From Fructobacillus durionis (lineage in GTDB: Bacteria > Bacillota > Bacilli > Lactobacillales > Lactobacillaceae): DNA of 64,000 nucleotides. Positions 48,809 through 57,518 of this stretch are shown one piece after another. The notes under the pieces are model-generated. The model did not search any database. It had not been told where the DNA came from and saw only the letters and a list, made by a program, of their open reading frames with translations. Each line of letters begins with the position of its first letter. Position 1 is the stretch's first letter. A program made the position numbers and the translations under genes. Location of the stretch: positions 1-64,000 of the forward strand of contig NZ_FOLI01000001.1 of the NCBI RefSeq assembly GCF_900112405.1, read 5' to 3'.

Positions 48809-51343
48809 ATGGCATCCATTCAACGTCTTTACGACATTTTTCAACCAGAACACTACGATTTGTTCATTGAGGTTTCTCGTGAGAAGAAGCTGATTACAGG
48901 AAAGACAGTCGTGACCGGAGTTGCCAAGCAGACCAAGATGGCCTTGCATCAGCACGATTTGAAGGTCGAATCCGTAACAGTTAACGGCCAAGCCGTTGAT
49001 TTTAAAACGGTTGATGCAGAAGATCAAATTCAATTTGACGTTCCTGAAGCAGGAAAGCAAACAATTGAAGTTGTCTATGAAGCACCTTTGACTGATAACA
49101 TGAATGGTATTTACCCTTCATACTACCAAGTGGACGGTGAAGATAAGCAAGTTGTTTCAACTCAGTTTGAAACTTACTTTGCCCGTCAAGCATTCCCAGG
49201 AATTGACGAACCAGAAGCTAAGGCGACATTCTCTCTTGCTTTGAAGTTTGACGAGCAACCTGGTGAAGTTGCCATCGCCAACATGCCTGAAACGCGTGTT
49301 GAAGACGGTGTGCACTACTTTGAAAAGACAGTCAAGATGTCAACTTACTTGGTTGCCTTTGCCTTCGGAGACTTCCAATCTGTTGAAACCAAGACGAAGT
49401 CTGGTATTAAGATTGGTGTCTATGCCACTAAGGCACACCCAGCTAAGGACTTGGACTTCGCTTTGGATATTTCAAAGCGTTCAATTGAATTCTACGAAGA
49501 CTTTTATCAGACACCATATCCATTGGCGCAATCTTTGCAAGTTGCTTTGCCTGACTTCTCAGCCGGAGCCATGGAAAACTGGGGAATGGTTACTTACCGT
49601 GAGGCTTACTTGTTGGTAGACCCTGACAACACGGAATTGGCCATGAAGCAAACCGTTGCCACTGTGATTGCCCACGAATTGGCTCACCAGTGGTTCGGTG
49701 ACTTGGTCACAATGAAGTGGTGGGATGAATTGTGGTTGAACGAATCATTTGCCAACATGATGGAATTCGTGGCAATCGATGCCATTGAACCCGACTGGCA
49801 CATTTGGGAAACTTTCAACGCTAACGATGCCCAAGCGGCCTTCCGTCGTGATGCCGTGCCAGGCGTACAACCTGTCCACGTTGAAGTGCACCACCCAGAA
49901 GAAATCGATGCGCTCTTCGATCCAGCCATCGTTTATGCCAAGGGTGCCCACTTGCTCGTCATGGTTCGTTCATTAATTGGTGACGACGCCTTGCGTAAGG
50001 GCTTGAAGGCCTACTTCGAAAAGAAGTCATACGGAAACGCCACTGGGGATGACCTTTGGGATGCCTTGGGTGTTGCTTCTGGACAAGACATTGGTGCCGT
50101 GATGAAGACTTGGTTGGACCAACCAGGTTACCCATTGTTGACGGTGTCAATTGAAGACGGTCGTGTTAAGGTTCGCCAGGCACCATTCGTCTTGGGTGAA
50201 AAGCCAGCAAACGACAAGCGACTTTGGCAAGTACCTTTGAAGGCCTCTGCTGAAGGTTTGCCAGCCTTGCTCACAACGGAAGAAGCAGACTTGGGTGACT
50301 GGGCTGAAATTAAGGCTGCTTCAAAGGGCCCATTCCGTTTGAACGTTGGAAACGCCGGCCACTACATCGTGCAGTACGATGATGAAATTTTGGCAGAACA
50401 AGTGGAAGGCTTGAAGGCGATGTCAGCCATCGACCAGGCCCAGTTCATTCAAAACGCCCTCTTGTTGGCCCAGGCCAACAAGGTTGGCTACGCCGACATC
50501 TTGCCAGTCTTGCCTTCTCTTGCTGATTCTGACTCAGCCCTTGTTCAGGACTTTGTCTACCAAGCGATTGCAGCCGTGAAGGTCTTTGCAAAGCCAGGCT
50601 CAGATGTTGAAAAGAACTTGAAGGCCTTTACTGCTGAGCTATCTGAAAAGAGCTATGCTCGTCTTGGCTTGGCTAAGAAGGCTAGCGATTCAGTTTCTGA
50701 TGAATTGGCTCGTCCACAAGTTGTGGCAGCCGCTCTTTACGGTCAGAACAAGGACATGATGGCCGAAGCACACGCCGTCTTTGAGAAGGCAGGAAGCGCG
50801 CAAGCATTGCCAGCTGACGGTCGTACTCAAGTCTTGAAGAACGAATTGGTGAACTACAACAGTCAAGAGACTTTTGCAGCACTCTTGTCAGACTACCAAG
50901 CAACGTCAAACGCCTCATTGAAGCGTGATCTGTCAGTGGCTTTGGCCGCAACGCCAAACGACTTGCAGGTCAAGGAATTGATTGCCTCCTTCCAGGACCC
51001 AGCAATCATCAAGCCACAGGACTTGCGTAACTGGTTCGCCGGTGTATTGGCTAACCCAGTTGGTCAAGACCAGGCTTGGGATTGGGTACAAGCAAACTGG
51101 GGATGGTTGGAAGACCGCCTCGGTGGCGACATGTCATTCTCTTCATACATTACCGTTATCTCACGTATCTTTAAGACCCGTGAGAAGTTGGATTCATTTA
51201 AGAACTTCTTCGATGGTAAGAAGGACCAACCAGGTATCGCTCGTGAAATCGTGATTGATACGGAAGTCATCGAAAACCGCGTAAACCTTGTTGAAAAGCA
51301 AGAAGCTGCCGCGGCAAAGGCTTTGGCTGGTTTGGCTAAGTAA
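48809..51343 (+). CDS. pepN: aminopeptidase N (M1 family)
   Basis: A cytoplasmic zinc aminopeptidase of 844 aa, central to peptide use in lactic acid bacteria. The exopeptidase motif GAMEN lies at 253-257 and the zinc site HELAH at 289-293, with the third ligand E312 in WLNE. An N-terminal beta domain and a long helical C-terminal domain complete the usual architecture. The start is the ATG at 48809 with AAGGAAGG upstream; a TTG three bases earlier is not needed. Codon use is strongly biased (AAG, TTG, CCA), which suggests high expression. Confidence 0.97.
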   Translation: MASIQRLYDIFQPEHYDLFIEVSREKKLITGKTVVTGVAKQTKMALHQHDLKVESVTVNGQAVDFKTVDAEDQIQFDVPEAGKQTIEVVYEAPLTDNMNGIYPSYYQVDGEDKQVVSTQFETYFARQAFPGIDEPEAKATFSLALKFDEQPGEVAIANMPETRVEDGVHYFEKTVKMSTYLVAFAFGDFQSVETKTKSGIKIGVYATKAHPAKDLDFALDISKRSIEFYEDFYQTPYPLAQSLQVALPDFSAGAMENWGMVTYREAYLLVDPDNTELAMKQTVATVIAHELAHQWFGDLVTMKWWDELWLNESFANMMEFVAIDAIEPDWHIWETFNANDAQAAFRRDAVPGVQPVHVEVHHPEEIDALFDPAIVYAKGAHLLVMVRSLIGDDALRKGLKAYFEKKSYGNATGDDLWDALGVASGQDIGAVMKTWLDQPGYPLLTVSIEDGRVKVRQAPFVLGEKPANDKRLWQVPLKASAEGLPALLTTEEADLGDWAEIKAASKGPFRLNVGNAGHYIVQYDDEILAEQVEGLKAMSAIDQAQFIQNALLLAQANKVGYADILPVLPSLADSDSALVQDFVYQAIAAVKVFAKPGSDVEKNLKAFTAELSEKSYARLGLAKKASDSVSDELARPQVVAAALYGQNKDMMAEAHAVFEKAGSAQALPADGRTQVLKNELVNYNSQETFAALLSDYQATSNASLKRDLSVALAATPNDLQVKELIASFQDPAIIKPQDLRNWFAGVLANPVGQDQAWDWVQANWGWLEDRLGGDMSFSSYITVISRIFKTREKLDSFKNFFDGKKDQPGIAREIVIDTEVIENRVNLVEKQEAAAAKALAGLAK

Positions 51344-51358
51344 AAATAGATGAATAAA

Positions 51359-51387
51359 AAAGGACGCCCACTAGGACGTCCTTTTTA
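51359..51387. terminator. bidirectional terminator between pepN and the tetR-like gene
   Basis: AAAAGGACGCC/GGACGTCCTTTT with A and T tracts; it overlaps the stop of the minus-strand gene. Confidence 0.85.
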
Positions 51388-51930
51388 TTGTGCGATTCGT
51401 TTGATGTGCTGAATGAGTTCGTGGTTGGCCTGGGCCACTTCTTCATTACTCTGAGAAAAGCCCTGATGAATCCAGTAGATAATGATGGACGACATGCCGC
51501 CGGCCCCAAAGTAGGCAGTTAAATCGTGAATGGGGTCGTGTGGAACTTGAATGATGCTCTCGTCCCGCTTTTCCAAAATGACCTTCTGTAGGAGATACTC
51601 TCGCTGGTTCTTAGCAAGGGCCAGCAGGAAGGCTTTGTCGGGTTTAAGTGTTTCATAGCAGCTGTTCAAGACTTTTTCAAAAGTCATGTGGGAAGGATCC
51701 ATGGTGCCATAGAGGCGGTCGACTAGGCGGCTGACTTTGAGTGTTAATAAATCATCGACTGTTTGAAAGTGCCGGTAGAATGTGCGCCGGGAGAGACCGG
51801 CGGTGTCGGTTAGTTCTCCAATCGTGATCTTATCAATTGGCTTGTCCTGCATGAGTTTGGTCAGCCCGCCGAGAAGCATATCGATTGATTGGTTGACCTG
51901 ATCGGTTCGTTTTATCTTTTTTTCTGTCAC
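51385..51930 (-). CDS. TetR/AcrR family transcriptional regulator
   Basis: 181 aa with a TetR-type helix-turn-helix at about 15-60 (IDKITIGELTDTAGLSRRTFYRHFQTVDDLL). The C-terminal ligand domain is of the kind found in the DhaS-like/TetR_C_33 group (AFLLALAKNQREYLLQ, GGMSSIIIYWIHQGF). The start is a GTG at 51930 with AAAGGA upstream. It is divergent from the unknown gene at 52039, its most likely target. The ligand is unknown. Confidence 0.85.
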   Translation of the reverse strand: MTEKKIKRTDQVNQSIDMLLGGLTKLMQDKPIDKITIGELTDTAGLSRRTFYRHFQTVDDLLTLKVSRLVDRLYGTMDPSHMTFEKVLNSCYETLKPDKAFLLALAKNQREYLLQKVILEKRDESIIQVPHDPIHDLTAYFGAGGMSSIIIYWIHQGFSQSNEEVAQANHELIQHIKRIAQ

Positions 51931-51982
51931 GACTGATTATCCTTTGTGCCACTTGGGCGAAAAGCCTTTTATTCTTTCTAAA

Positions 51983-52000
51983 ACTTAGTATACTTTAAGT
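51983..52000. promoter_or_regulatory. candidate TetR operator and -10 region
   Basis: ACTTA (51983-51987) and TAAGT (51996-52000) form an inverted repeat around TATACT (51989-51994), the probable -10 of the gene at 52039. The match to a -35 is weak (CTTTTA, 17 bases upstream). Binding here by the divergent regulator would repress the gene. Confidence 0.4.
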
Positions 52001-52038
52001 AATCAAAAGACACAAATGAGACAGTTGGAGGTTAGCCC

Positions 52039-52890
52039 ATGGCAGACTACAAGATTAACTTTAAGATTGATGGCCGAGAAGTAACGCAGGAAGAAATTCA
52101 CGAAGTCGAATTAAGCCGTTACCACAAGGTGTTCAAGGAGTTCGGTGAAAAGAACATTCCTTTGCAAATGAACGGTCAGTCTTACAAAGTCGAAGACGCC
52201 CTGGAAATGACTTTGGAAGACGCTCGAGAATTATTAGCGCAAAGTAAGGAAGCCGTAGGTAAGCAGGGGATGCTTGACTACTACAAGGACGAATTGATTC
52301 GTGCCGATAAGATGTGGGAAGACATCGCTGATAAAGCAGATGACAAGCAACCCATGAAGCAGGCGATTGTTGAAGTTGAAACAGAAAATATTTCCCTTAT
52401 TCAATTCATGCTCTTCAACCAATCCTTGATGGCAGAAAACAACTTGTACTTGCCTTCAAAGGTTCACCCAGAACACTACTACTTTGAAGCTGGTAAGGGG
52501 GGGACACAAACAATCGTTGAAACCTTTGGAATGTACAAGGATCCATCTTACTTGCACTTGGTGCCGGGTAAGGGAATGGCCCGTCCTATTCAGCCAGATG
52601 CCGATACGGACATGGTGATGATTGGTAAGACGCTGTTAGCTCACAACATGGCTGACACAAAGATTATTGGAATGCACCAGTTCAAAGGTAAGAAGAACGG
52701 TTTGCACGTTAAGCTTGGCGTTTTCCTTCCACAATCAGCACCTGATGAAATCCTTGAAGGACACAAGTGGCACTTGATGGTCGAATTCAACAACGGCTTG
52801 CACATTGCCAAGGACAAGAAGCCAAACTGGCTACAAAAGATGATTTTGCCACTCGCTTTGAAGAAGGCGGCAAAGGAATTTAAAGAGTAA
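52039..52890 (+). CDS. protein of unknown function, divergent from a TetR regulator
   Basis: A soluble 283-aa protein that I do not recognise. The N-terminal 110 residues are helical and highly charged (KINFKIDGREVTQEEIHEVE and TLEDARELLAQSKEAVGKQG). The C-terminal part has beta-rich pieces such as HPEHYYFEAGKGGTQTIVE and GLHVKLGVFLPQSAPDEI, and ends in a basic helix. There is no signal peptide or membrane segment. TTGGAGG precedes the ATG and a terminator follows. Context suggests it is controlled by the adjacent TetR protein. Confidence 0.7.
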   Translation: MADYKINFKIDGREVTQEEIHEVELSRYHKVFKEFGEKNIPLQMNGQSYKVEDALEMTLEDARELLAQSKEAVGKQGMLDYYKDELIRADKMWEDIADKADDKQPMKQAIVEVETENISLIQFMLFNQSLMAENNLYLPSKVHPEHYYFEAGKGGTQTIVETFGMYKDPSYLHLVPGKGMARPIQPDADTDMVMIGKTLLAHNMADTKIIGMHQFKGKKNGLHVKLGVFLPQSAPDEILEGHKWHLMVEFNNGLHIAKDKKPNWLQKMILPLALKKAAKEFKE

Positions 52891-52900
52891 TGATTCAATA

Positions 52901-52930
52901 AAAAAAGACTTCCAATTGGAAGTCTTTTTT
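52901..52930. terminator. bidirectional terminator
   Basis: AAAAAAGACTTCCAATTGGAAGTCTTTTTT is a perfect palindrome between the unknown gene and the HD-domain gene. Confidence 0.92.
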
Positions 52931-52934
52931 TGTT

Positions 52935-54287
52935 TTACTGTCCGTCAGGTGTAAAACTGTCGTTTTTAATAAAGGACTTGAAGTCGGCATGGACTTCGGA
53001 GAAAAGGTCGTCTGGTCCGTTATAGAGCATTTCTCTTGGGAAGAAGAAACGCTGGTCGAGCGATGCCCGGCCCTTAATGGCGGCCACCAGTGTTGAGAGC
53101 TCGGAGAGTTCGCGTTGGCTACCGTCTGGAAGGACGATTTCGATTTGCGTCCGAGGCTTCTTAGCAGTTGGCTTATAGTCATCGTATGGCAAGTCGTAGG
53201 CGTCGTTTCGAGCTGTGTAGTAACGGGGATCGAAGCCGGCTTCCTTGACGACTTTTTCGAGTCGGTCCAGGTGAGGAGCTGTTTGCTCGTTGATTTGGAT
53301 GGACTTCAGTGGCTTACGTCCCAAGAAGCGGCGGGAAAGGTCAGACAAAATCGTATCGTCTGAGTCCTGCCAACCGTTAATGGCGGCTAAGAAAACGTTG
53401 TCGTCCAAACGAAGGTACTCGGAAACAGTGAGGTCGTGGTCAGGCTGGAAGGCTGGCGCTAAGAGTGGGCCAACCAAGCTTTTATCTTCCTTACCACTTG
53501 CTAGCAGTTCCTTTACGCGGTACAAGATGTGTTCCAAGAGAATTTCCATTCCACGGGAAACAGGGTGGAAGTACACTTGAAGATACATCTGGTAACGGGC
53601 AACCAGGTAAGATTCCACGGCATGCATACCGCCAATGTTGACGGCGATTCCGTTCTTGTATGGACGGAGCATGCGAACAATACGGGAAAGGTCGAATTCA
53701 CCGTATGAAGCGCCGGTGTAGTAGGCGTCGCGGAGCAAGTAATCCATCCGGTCCACGTCGAGCTGTGACGAGATCAGCTGAACCACTTGTGGGTTTGGAT
53801 AGGTTTTGGCGATGACGGATGCGACTTTGTTAGGAAAGTCAGGACCTTCTTGGAGCAAAACTTCGTGAACTTCAGTGTCGCCCATGATGATTTGCTGGGT
53901 CATGGCCTCGTGATCCGTATCAAAGAGGTGTTCGAAGGTGTGGGAGAAAGCACCGTGACCAACATCGTGAAGGAGGGCGGCCGCAAGGGTCACCATTCGT
54001 TCTTCAGGGTTCCAAAGACCGTCGCCCTCTTCCTTGGTGGCGTAGTACTCATCAAAGTAGTCGGTTACACGACGAGCCAGCTCGTAGGCACCAGAACAGT
54101 GGCCAAAGCGGTCGTGTGTGGCACCGTGAAAAATAGAGTTGGAAACGCCCAGTTGTTGCACACGGCGCAAACGTTGGAATTCCTTTGTGTTAATCAAATC
54201 CAAAATCAGCTTATCTTGGATGTGGATGAAGTCGTGAATAGGGTCTCGTAGGACTTTTTCTTGTGCTAATTTTTCCAAAACTTTCAC
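52935..54287 (-). CDS. HD-domain phosphohydrolase (YwfO-like, dGTPase-related)
   Basis: A 450-aa metal-dependent phosphohydrolase of the HD superfamily. The metal-binding residues are visible in HGATHDRFGHCSGAYELAR (the H...H pattern) and LLHDVGHGAFSHTFEH, where HD is the catalytic pair; SSQLDVDRMDYLLRDAYYTG supplies the distal Asp. It is close to Bacillus YwfO, a dNTP triphosphohydrolase homologue. I chose GTG at 54287 (AAGGGA upstream); TTG at 54278 is the alternative. The frame extends to 54395, but that part overlaps the divergent DUF1934 gene. Confidence 0.87.
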   Translation of the reverse strand: MKVLEKLAQEKVLRDPIHDFIHIQDKLILDLINTKEFQRLRRVQQLGVSNSIFHGATHDRFGHCSGAYELARRVTDYFDEYYATKEEGDGLWNPEERMVTLAAALLHDVGHGAFSHTFEHLFDTDHEAMTQQIIMGDTEVHEVLLQEGPDFPNKVASVIAKTYPNPQVVQLISSQLDVDRMDYLLRDAYYTGASYGEFDLSRIVRMLRPYKNGIAVNIGGMHAVESYLVARYQMYLQVYFHPVSRGMEILLEHILYRVKELLASGKEDKSLVGPLLAPAFQPDHDLTVSEYLRLDDNVFLAAINGWQDSDDTILSDLSRRFLGRKPLKSIQINEQTAPHLDRLEKVVKEAGFDPRYYTARNDAYDLPYDDYKPTAKKPRTQIEIVLPDGSQRELSELSTLVAAIKGRASLDQRFFFPREMLYNGPDDLFSEVHADFKSFIKNDSFTPDGQ

Positions 54288-54357
54288 CTTTCCCTTCGTC
54301 AATATACCTATTATAATAGAAAGAAGCAAAACTTGCGAAAAATGAGGGCAAATCAAC

Positions 54358-54780
54358 ATGGCTGGACAAGCTGTCAAGGTGACTTTTGAATCCAAAATCG
54401 TTCAAGACGAGGGCGATGAATCCTATACAATTGAGGCTGACGGCCGTTTAGTGCAAAAGGGTGCGGCCTGGTATTTAACCTATGAAGAAGTGCTCGAAGA
54501 GCAGCCGGTCACTAAGGTTTTAGTCAAAATTGAACCAGACCATGTGGCCATTACCCGAACGAACGTCACGAAAACCCGTTTAGTTTTTGAACGGGGATTG
54601 GTCGACCATCAGCCTTATCAAACCGCAGCCGGGGTGATGATGCTGGGAACAAATACCAGCGAGTTGCTAATTGATATTGACGAGGAAGAACTACTTGGTA
54701 AAGTCGCGCTGTCCTATAGTCTGTCAGCGAACGGGGAAGTCGTCGGCCAATACCAGGTTTCCTTGCAATTTGCTCAATAA
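54358..54780 (+). CDS. DUF1934 (YwiB-like) family protein
   Basis: A 140-aa calycin-like beta-barrel protein of the DUF1934 family, found next to ywfO or rpoE in many Bacilli. It shows TFESKIVQDEGDESYTIEADG, KGAAWYLTYEE and the closing LSYSLSANGEVVGQYQVSLQF. Role unknown. It starts 70 bases from the divergent HD-domain gene and 43 bases before rpoE, probably in one transcript with rpoE. Confidence 0.84.
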   Translation: MAGQAVKVTFESKIVQDEGDESYTIEADGRLVQKGAAWYLTYEEVLEEQPVTKVLVKIEPDHVAITRTNVTKTRLVFERGLVDHQPYQTAAGVMMLGTNTSELLIDIDEEELLGKVALSYSLSANGEVVGQYQVSLQFAQ

Positions 54781-54823
54781 TTCAGTATTATTAACTAGTT
54801 AGAAGTGCGAAAGGATATAAGCC

Positions 54824-55375
54824 ATGTCACAAATTGAAAACGGTCAACTAAAAGAAGAAATGGCCCTGGTGGAAATCGCCACGGCAATCCTATCCGAGCA
54901 AAAGCAGGCCATGGCCTTTGCTGATTTAGTACAAGCCATTGAGAACTTCCTGGGAGTTGATGATGAAAGCTTCAAGTCCCGTTTGTCACAGTTCTACACG
55001 GACTTGAACACGGATGGTTCATTTATTTCCCTTGGAAACAACGAATGGGCTTTGCGTGCATGGTACCCAGTCGACGCCATCGATGAATCAATTCACGAAA
55101 TTGATGACGAAGAAGAAAAGCCAAAGAAGAAAAAGAAGGCGTCAAAGAAGGTCAACGTCTTTGCGGATAACGCAAACGATGACGATGTGATCGATTACAA
55201 CGATGACGACCCTGAAGACGACGACTTTGATGATGTTCCTGATGATGAAAAGACCGACGACGATGATGACGCCGACGAGCAAGATCAAAAGGACGAATCA
55301 ATCGATGAACACTTGACGGAATTGGCCGGCTCTGATGACTTGGACGACCTTTCTGACGGTGATACAGAGAACTAA
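54824..55375 (+). CDS. rpoE: RNA polymerase delta subunit RpoE
   Basis: The delta subunit of Gram-positive RNA polymerase, which speeds recycling and promoter selectivity. The N-terminal HARE-HTH domain (about 8-85) contains MALVEIATAILSEQKQAMAFADLVQAI and LNTDGSFISLGNNEWALRAWYPVD. A basic patch KPKKKKKASKK (about 97-107) precedes the disordered Asp/Glu-rich tail (about 112-183). The length of 183 aa and charge pattern are typical. AAAGGA precedes the ATG. Confidence 0.95.
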   Translation: MSQIENGQLKEEMALVEIATAILSEQKQAMAFADLVQAIENFLGVDDESFKSRLSQFYTDLNTDGSFISLGNNEWALRAWYPVDAIDESIHEIDDEEEKPKKKKKASKKVNVFADNANDDDVIDYNDDDPEDDDFDDVPDDEKTDDDDDADEQDQKDESIDEHLTELAGSDDLDDLSDGDTEN

Positions 55376-55403
55376 TTTTTTTCAAAAAATTACTTTTAGA
55401 GGC

Positions 55404-55432
55404 TTGCTTTTTTTAGGGCCCTTCTGTAATAT
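55404..55432 (+). promoter_or_regulatory. promoter of tRNA-Lys
   Basis: TTGCTT (55404-55409) and TAATAT (55427-55432) with a 17-base spacer, about 25 bases before the tRNA. Confidence 0.5.
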
Positions 55433-55456
55433 ATATTAATGTGCTAAGCACTGATT

Positions 55457-55530
55457 GCTTCCGTAACTCAGTTGGTTAGAGTAGGGGATTTTTAATCCCA
55501 AGGTCCTCGGTTCGAATCCGAGCGGAAGCA
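55457..55530 (+). tRNA. tRNA-Lys (anticodon TTT)
   Basis: The acceptor GCTTCCG/CGGAAGC has an A discriminator. The anticodon loop TTTTTAA gives TTT. The T-arm CTCGGTTCGAATCCGAG is canonical. The first pair of the anticodon stem would be a G-A mismatch (27-43). Isolated gene with its own promoter and downstream terminator. Confidence 0.92.
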
Positions 55531-55542
55531 CTGATAGTCATA

Positions 55543-55645
55543 TCAGGAGACCTTGGGAGATTTCCAGAAAAACGTTCGACAGAGATGTCGGACGTTTTTT
55601 GTTTTTCTGCTACTTTTTGTGGTACTTTTTATTTGAAATTTTAAT
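55543..55645 (-). pseudogene. possible integrase C-terminal relic downstream of tRNA-Lys
   Basis: On the minus strand a 34-codon stop-free stretch reads STTKSSRKTKNVRHLCRTFF and ends at the stop at 55543. The basic Ser/Thr/Lys-rich character and the position against the 3' side of a tRNA gene recall tails of tyrosine integrases. There is no start and no upstream coding part. It overlaps the terminator at 55569-55600, so it may be coincidence. Confidence 0.25.
55569..55600 (+). terminator. terminator after tRNA-Lys
   Basis: AAACGTTCGACA-GAGA-TGTCGGACGTTT followed by T-rich sequence. Confidence 0.88.
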
Positions 55646-55692
55646 ATTAATTAATAAAAACACCTATTTCATTTAGCAAGTAACCGTGCGAA

Positions 55693-55706
55693 TGTAAGCG
55701 CTTGTT
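55693..55706 (+). promoter_or_regulatory. possible cre-like site upstream of the permease promoter
   Basis: TGTAAGCGCTTGTT matches the cre consensus except at the conserved C near the 3' end. It lies about 35 bases upstream of the -35, so it could modulate expression; weak evidence. Confidence 0.35.
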
Positions 55707-55740
55707 TATCATTTTTCTTTCATTTTTCTTGAAAAAAGTC

Positions 55741-55769
55741 TTGCATTTGGTTTAATCATCATTTATGAT
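55741..55769 (+). promoter_or_regulatory. promoter of the T-box leader
   Basis: TTGCAT (55741-55746) and TATGAT (55764-55769) with a 17-base spacer. Confidence 0.65.
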
Positions 55770-55775
55770 AGGTTC

Positions 55776-56012
55776 AACGTAAAGAGGACGAGTAAGTTCG
55801 ATACAGCATACAGCGACGTCATGGTTGGTGAGAATGGCGGGTGTACGAATTGAAGACTACCTCTTATAAACGACATACGAGTAGCGCGTGAAAGTATGCC
55901 CGGTTTGACCAACCGTTACATCGGTCAGATTAAGGTTACGTGTGTTAACGTAGCAAATTTGGGTGGTACCACGCGACGGCGTCCCTAGCTTTGAGCTAGG
56001 GACGCCTTTTTT
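55776..56012 (+). promoter_or_regulatory. T-box riboswitch controlling the amino acid permease
   Basis: The T-box sequence GGGTGGTACCACGCG lies at 55961-55975, followed by the terminator GGCGTCCCTAGC/GCTAGGGACGCC with T6 (55978-56012). Stem I closes through AAGAGG (about 55791-55796) and CCTCTT (about 55859-55864), with the loop-E AGTA on the 5' side and GAAGACTA as the specifier-side loop. The TGGT bulge implies a tRNA with discriminator A. That fits ACT (Thr) better than GAC (Asp, discriminator usually G); TAC (Tyr) is a further possibility. Uncharged tRNA would allow read-through into the permease gene. Confidence 0.88.
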
Positions 56013-56043
56013 GTTAACACAAACCCGATTAGGAGTGTCTATC

Positions 56044-57420
56044 ATGGCAGAAAAAAATAATGAATTGAATCGATCCCTTTCATCATTCCAAATGGAAATG
56101 ATTGCATTGGGCGGCACCATTGGTGTCGGCCTCTTCATGGGGGCGGCCTCGACCATTCAATGGACCGGGCCATCTGTTATCTTGGCCTACCTATTGTCAG
56201 GTTTGGTCTTGTACATTGTGATGCGAGCTTTGGGTGAGATGTTGTACATCGACCCTGAAGTTGGATCTTTTGCAAATTACGCTAAACACTACATTCATCC
56301 AGCTGCTGGTTACTTAACGGTATGGGCCAACGTGATTCAGTGGTTGATGGTCGGTATTTCTGAAACGATTGCCGTTGGAATGTATCTTGACTACTGGTGG
56401 CCAGGTATTCCAACGTGGGTAACGGGCGTTGTTGTTTTGGCAACGTTAACGGCCGCTAACCTGGTAACGGTTAAGGCCTACGGTTCTATGGAAGCATGGT
56501 TCTCATTGATTAAGGTGTTGACAATTGTCTTCATGATTATCCTTGGCTTCATGGTAATCTTGCTTGGTGTTGGTAACCACGGTCACCCACTTGGTTTCTC
56601 AAACCTTTGGTCACACGGCGCATTCTTCGCCGGTGGCTTCAAGGGCTTTATGTTCGCCTTGTCAATTGTTATGACGTCATACCAGGCCATTGAATTGATT
56701 GGAATCACAGCTGGTGAAGCCAAGGATCCACAAACGGCCATCGTGAAGTCAATCAAGTCCATTGTGGCTCGTATCTTGATTTTCTACGTTGGTTCAATCT
56801 TCGTAATTATCACGATTTACCCATGGAACCAGTTGGACCAAGTTGGGTCACCATTCGTTGAGACGTTCTCACGGGTTGGAATTACGGCTGCTGCCGGTAT
56901 CATTAACTTTGTTATGATGACAGCTGCTATCTCAGCTTTGAACTCAGGTTTGTTCTCATCATCTCGTATGCTTTACACGCTTGCCTTGAACAAGGAAATT
57001 TCTCCTAAGTTCTTGAAGCTATCAAAGCGCCGCGTTCCTGAAGTTGCTGTTTTGGCTATGTCAGCCGGTATCTTACTTGGAATTGTCTTGAACGCCTTGT
57101 TGCCACTTATCTGGCACGACTCATCAAAGATTTTCGTCATGGTTTATTCCGCTTCGACTTTGCCAGGAATGGTGCCATGGTTCGTTATCCTTTGGAGTCA
57201 AATCAAGTTCCGTAAGGAACATCCAGAGTACTTGGAAGGACATCCATTTAAGTTGGCGATGTCACCAATTTCAAACTACTTTGCCATGTTCATGCTCTTG
57301 ATTACTTTGGTCTTCATGACAATCAACCCTGATACGCAGATTCCATTGTTGATTGGATTCTTGCTATTGGCCTTGGTTTTGGTGGTTTACTTTGTTCGCC
57401 ACCGCAACGATGCTAAATAA
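56044..57420 (+). CDS. APC-superfamily amino acid permease
   Basis: A 458-aa, twelve-helix transporter of the AAT family. It begins with the typical LNRSLSSFQMEMIALGGTIGVGLFMGAAS and has the conserved SGLVLYIVMRALGEMLYIDP block and the ITAGEAKDPQTAIVKSIKS loop. The ATG at 56044 follows AGGAGTG; the upstream part of the open frame lies in the T-box terminator and is not coding. The T-box shows that uptake rises when one amino acid is scarce, probably threonine by specifier reading. Family resemblance alone cannot fix the substrate. Confidence 0.88.
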   Translation: MAEKNNELNRSLSSFQMEMIALGGTIGVGLFMGAASTIQWTGPSVILAYLLSGLVLYIVMRALGEMLYIDPEVGSFANYAKHYIHPAAGYLTVWANVIQWLMVGISETIAVGMYLDYWWPGIPTWVTGVVVLATLTAANLVTVKAYGSMEAWFSLIKVLTIVFMIILGFMVILLGVGNHGHPLGFSNLWSHGAFFAGGFKGFMFALSIVMTSYQAIELIGITAGEAKDPQTAIVKSIKSIVARILIFYVGSIFVIITIYPWNQLDQVGSPFVETFSRVGITAAAGIINFVMMTAAISALNSGLFSSSRMLYTLALNKEISPKFLKLSKRRVPEVAVLAMSAGILLGIVLNALLPLIWHDSSKIFVMVYSASTLPGMVPWFVILWSQIKFRKEHPEYLEGHPFKLAMSPISNYFAMFMLLITLVFMTINPDTQIPLLIGFLLLALVLVVYFVRHRNDAK

Positions 57421-57429
57421 GTTTTCTTA

Positions 57430-57456
57430 AAAGAAGCCTTCGGGCTTCTTTTTTTG
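57430..57456 (+). terminator. terminator after the permease gene
   Basis: AAAAGAAGCC-TTC-GGGCTTCTTTTTTT. Confidence 0.9.
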
Positions 57457-57518
57457 TTAGCGAAAGTCGGGTTATTCACGTTATAATAGATGAAATAAAT
57501 CATTTAATGGAGGTCGAA

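Noticed and set aside
53787-54251. 154-codon frame antisense to the HD-domain gene
   Set aside because: The opposing frame carries the HD metal motifs; this one has no family features.
55855-55863. GAC (Asp) as T-box specifier
   Set aside because: It fits the spacing but not the TGGT bulge, since tRNA-Asp usually has a G discriminator.
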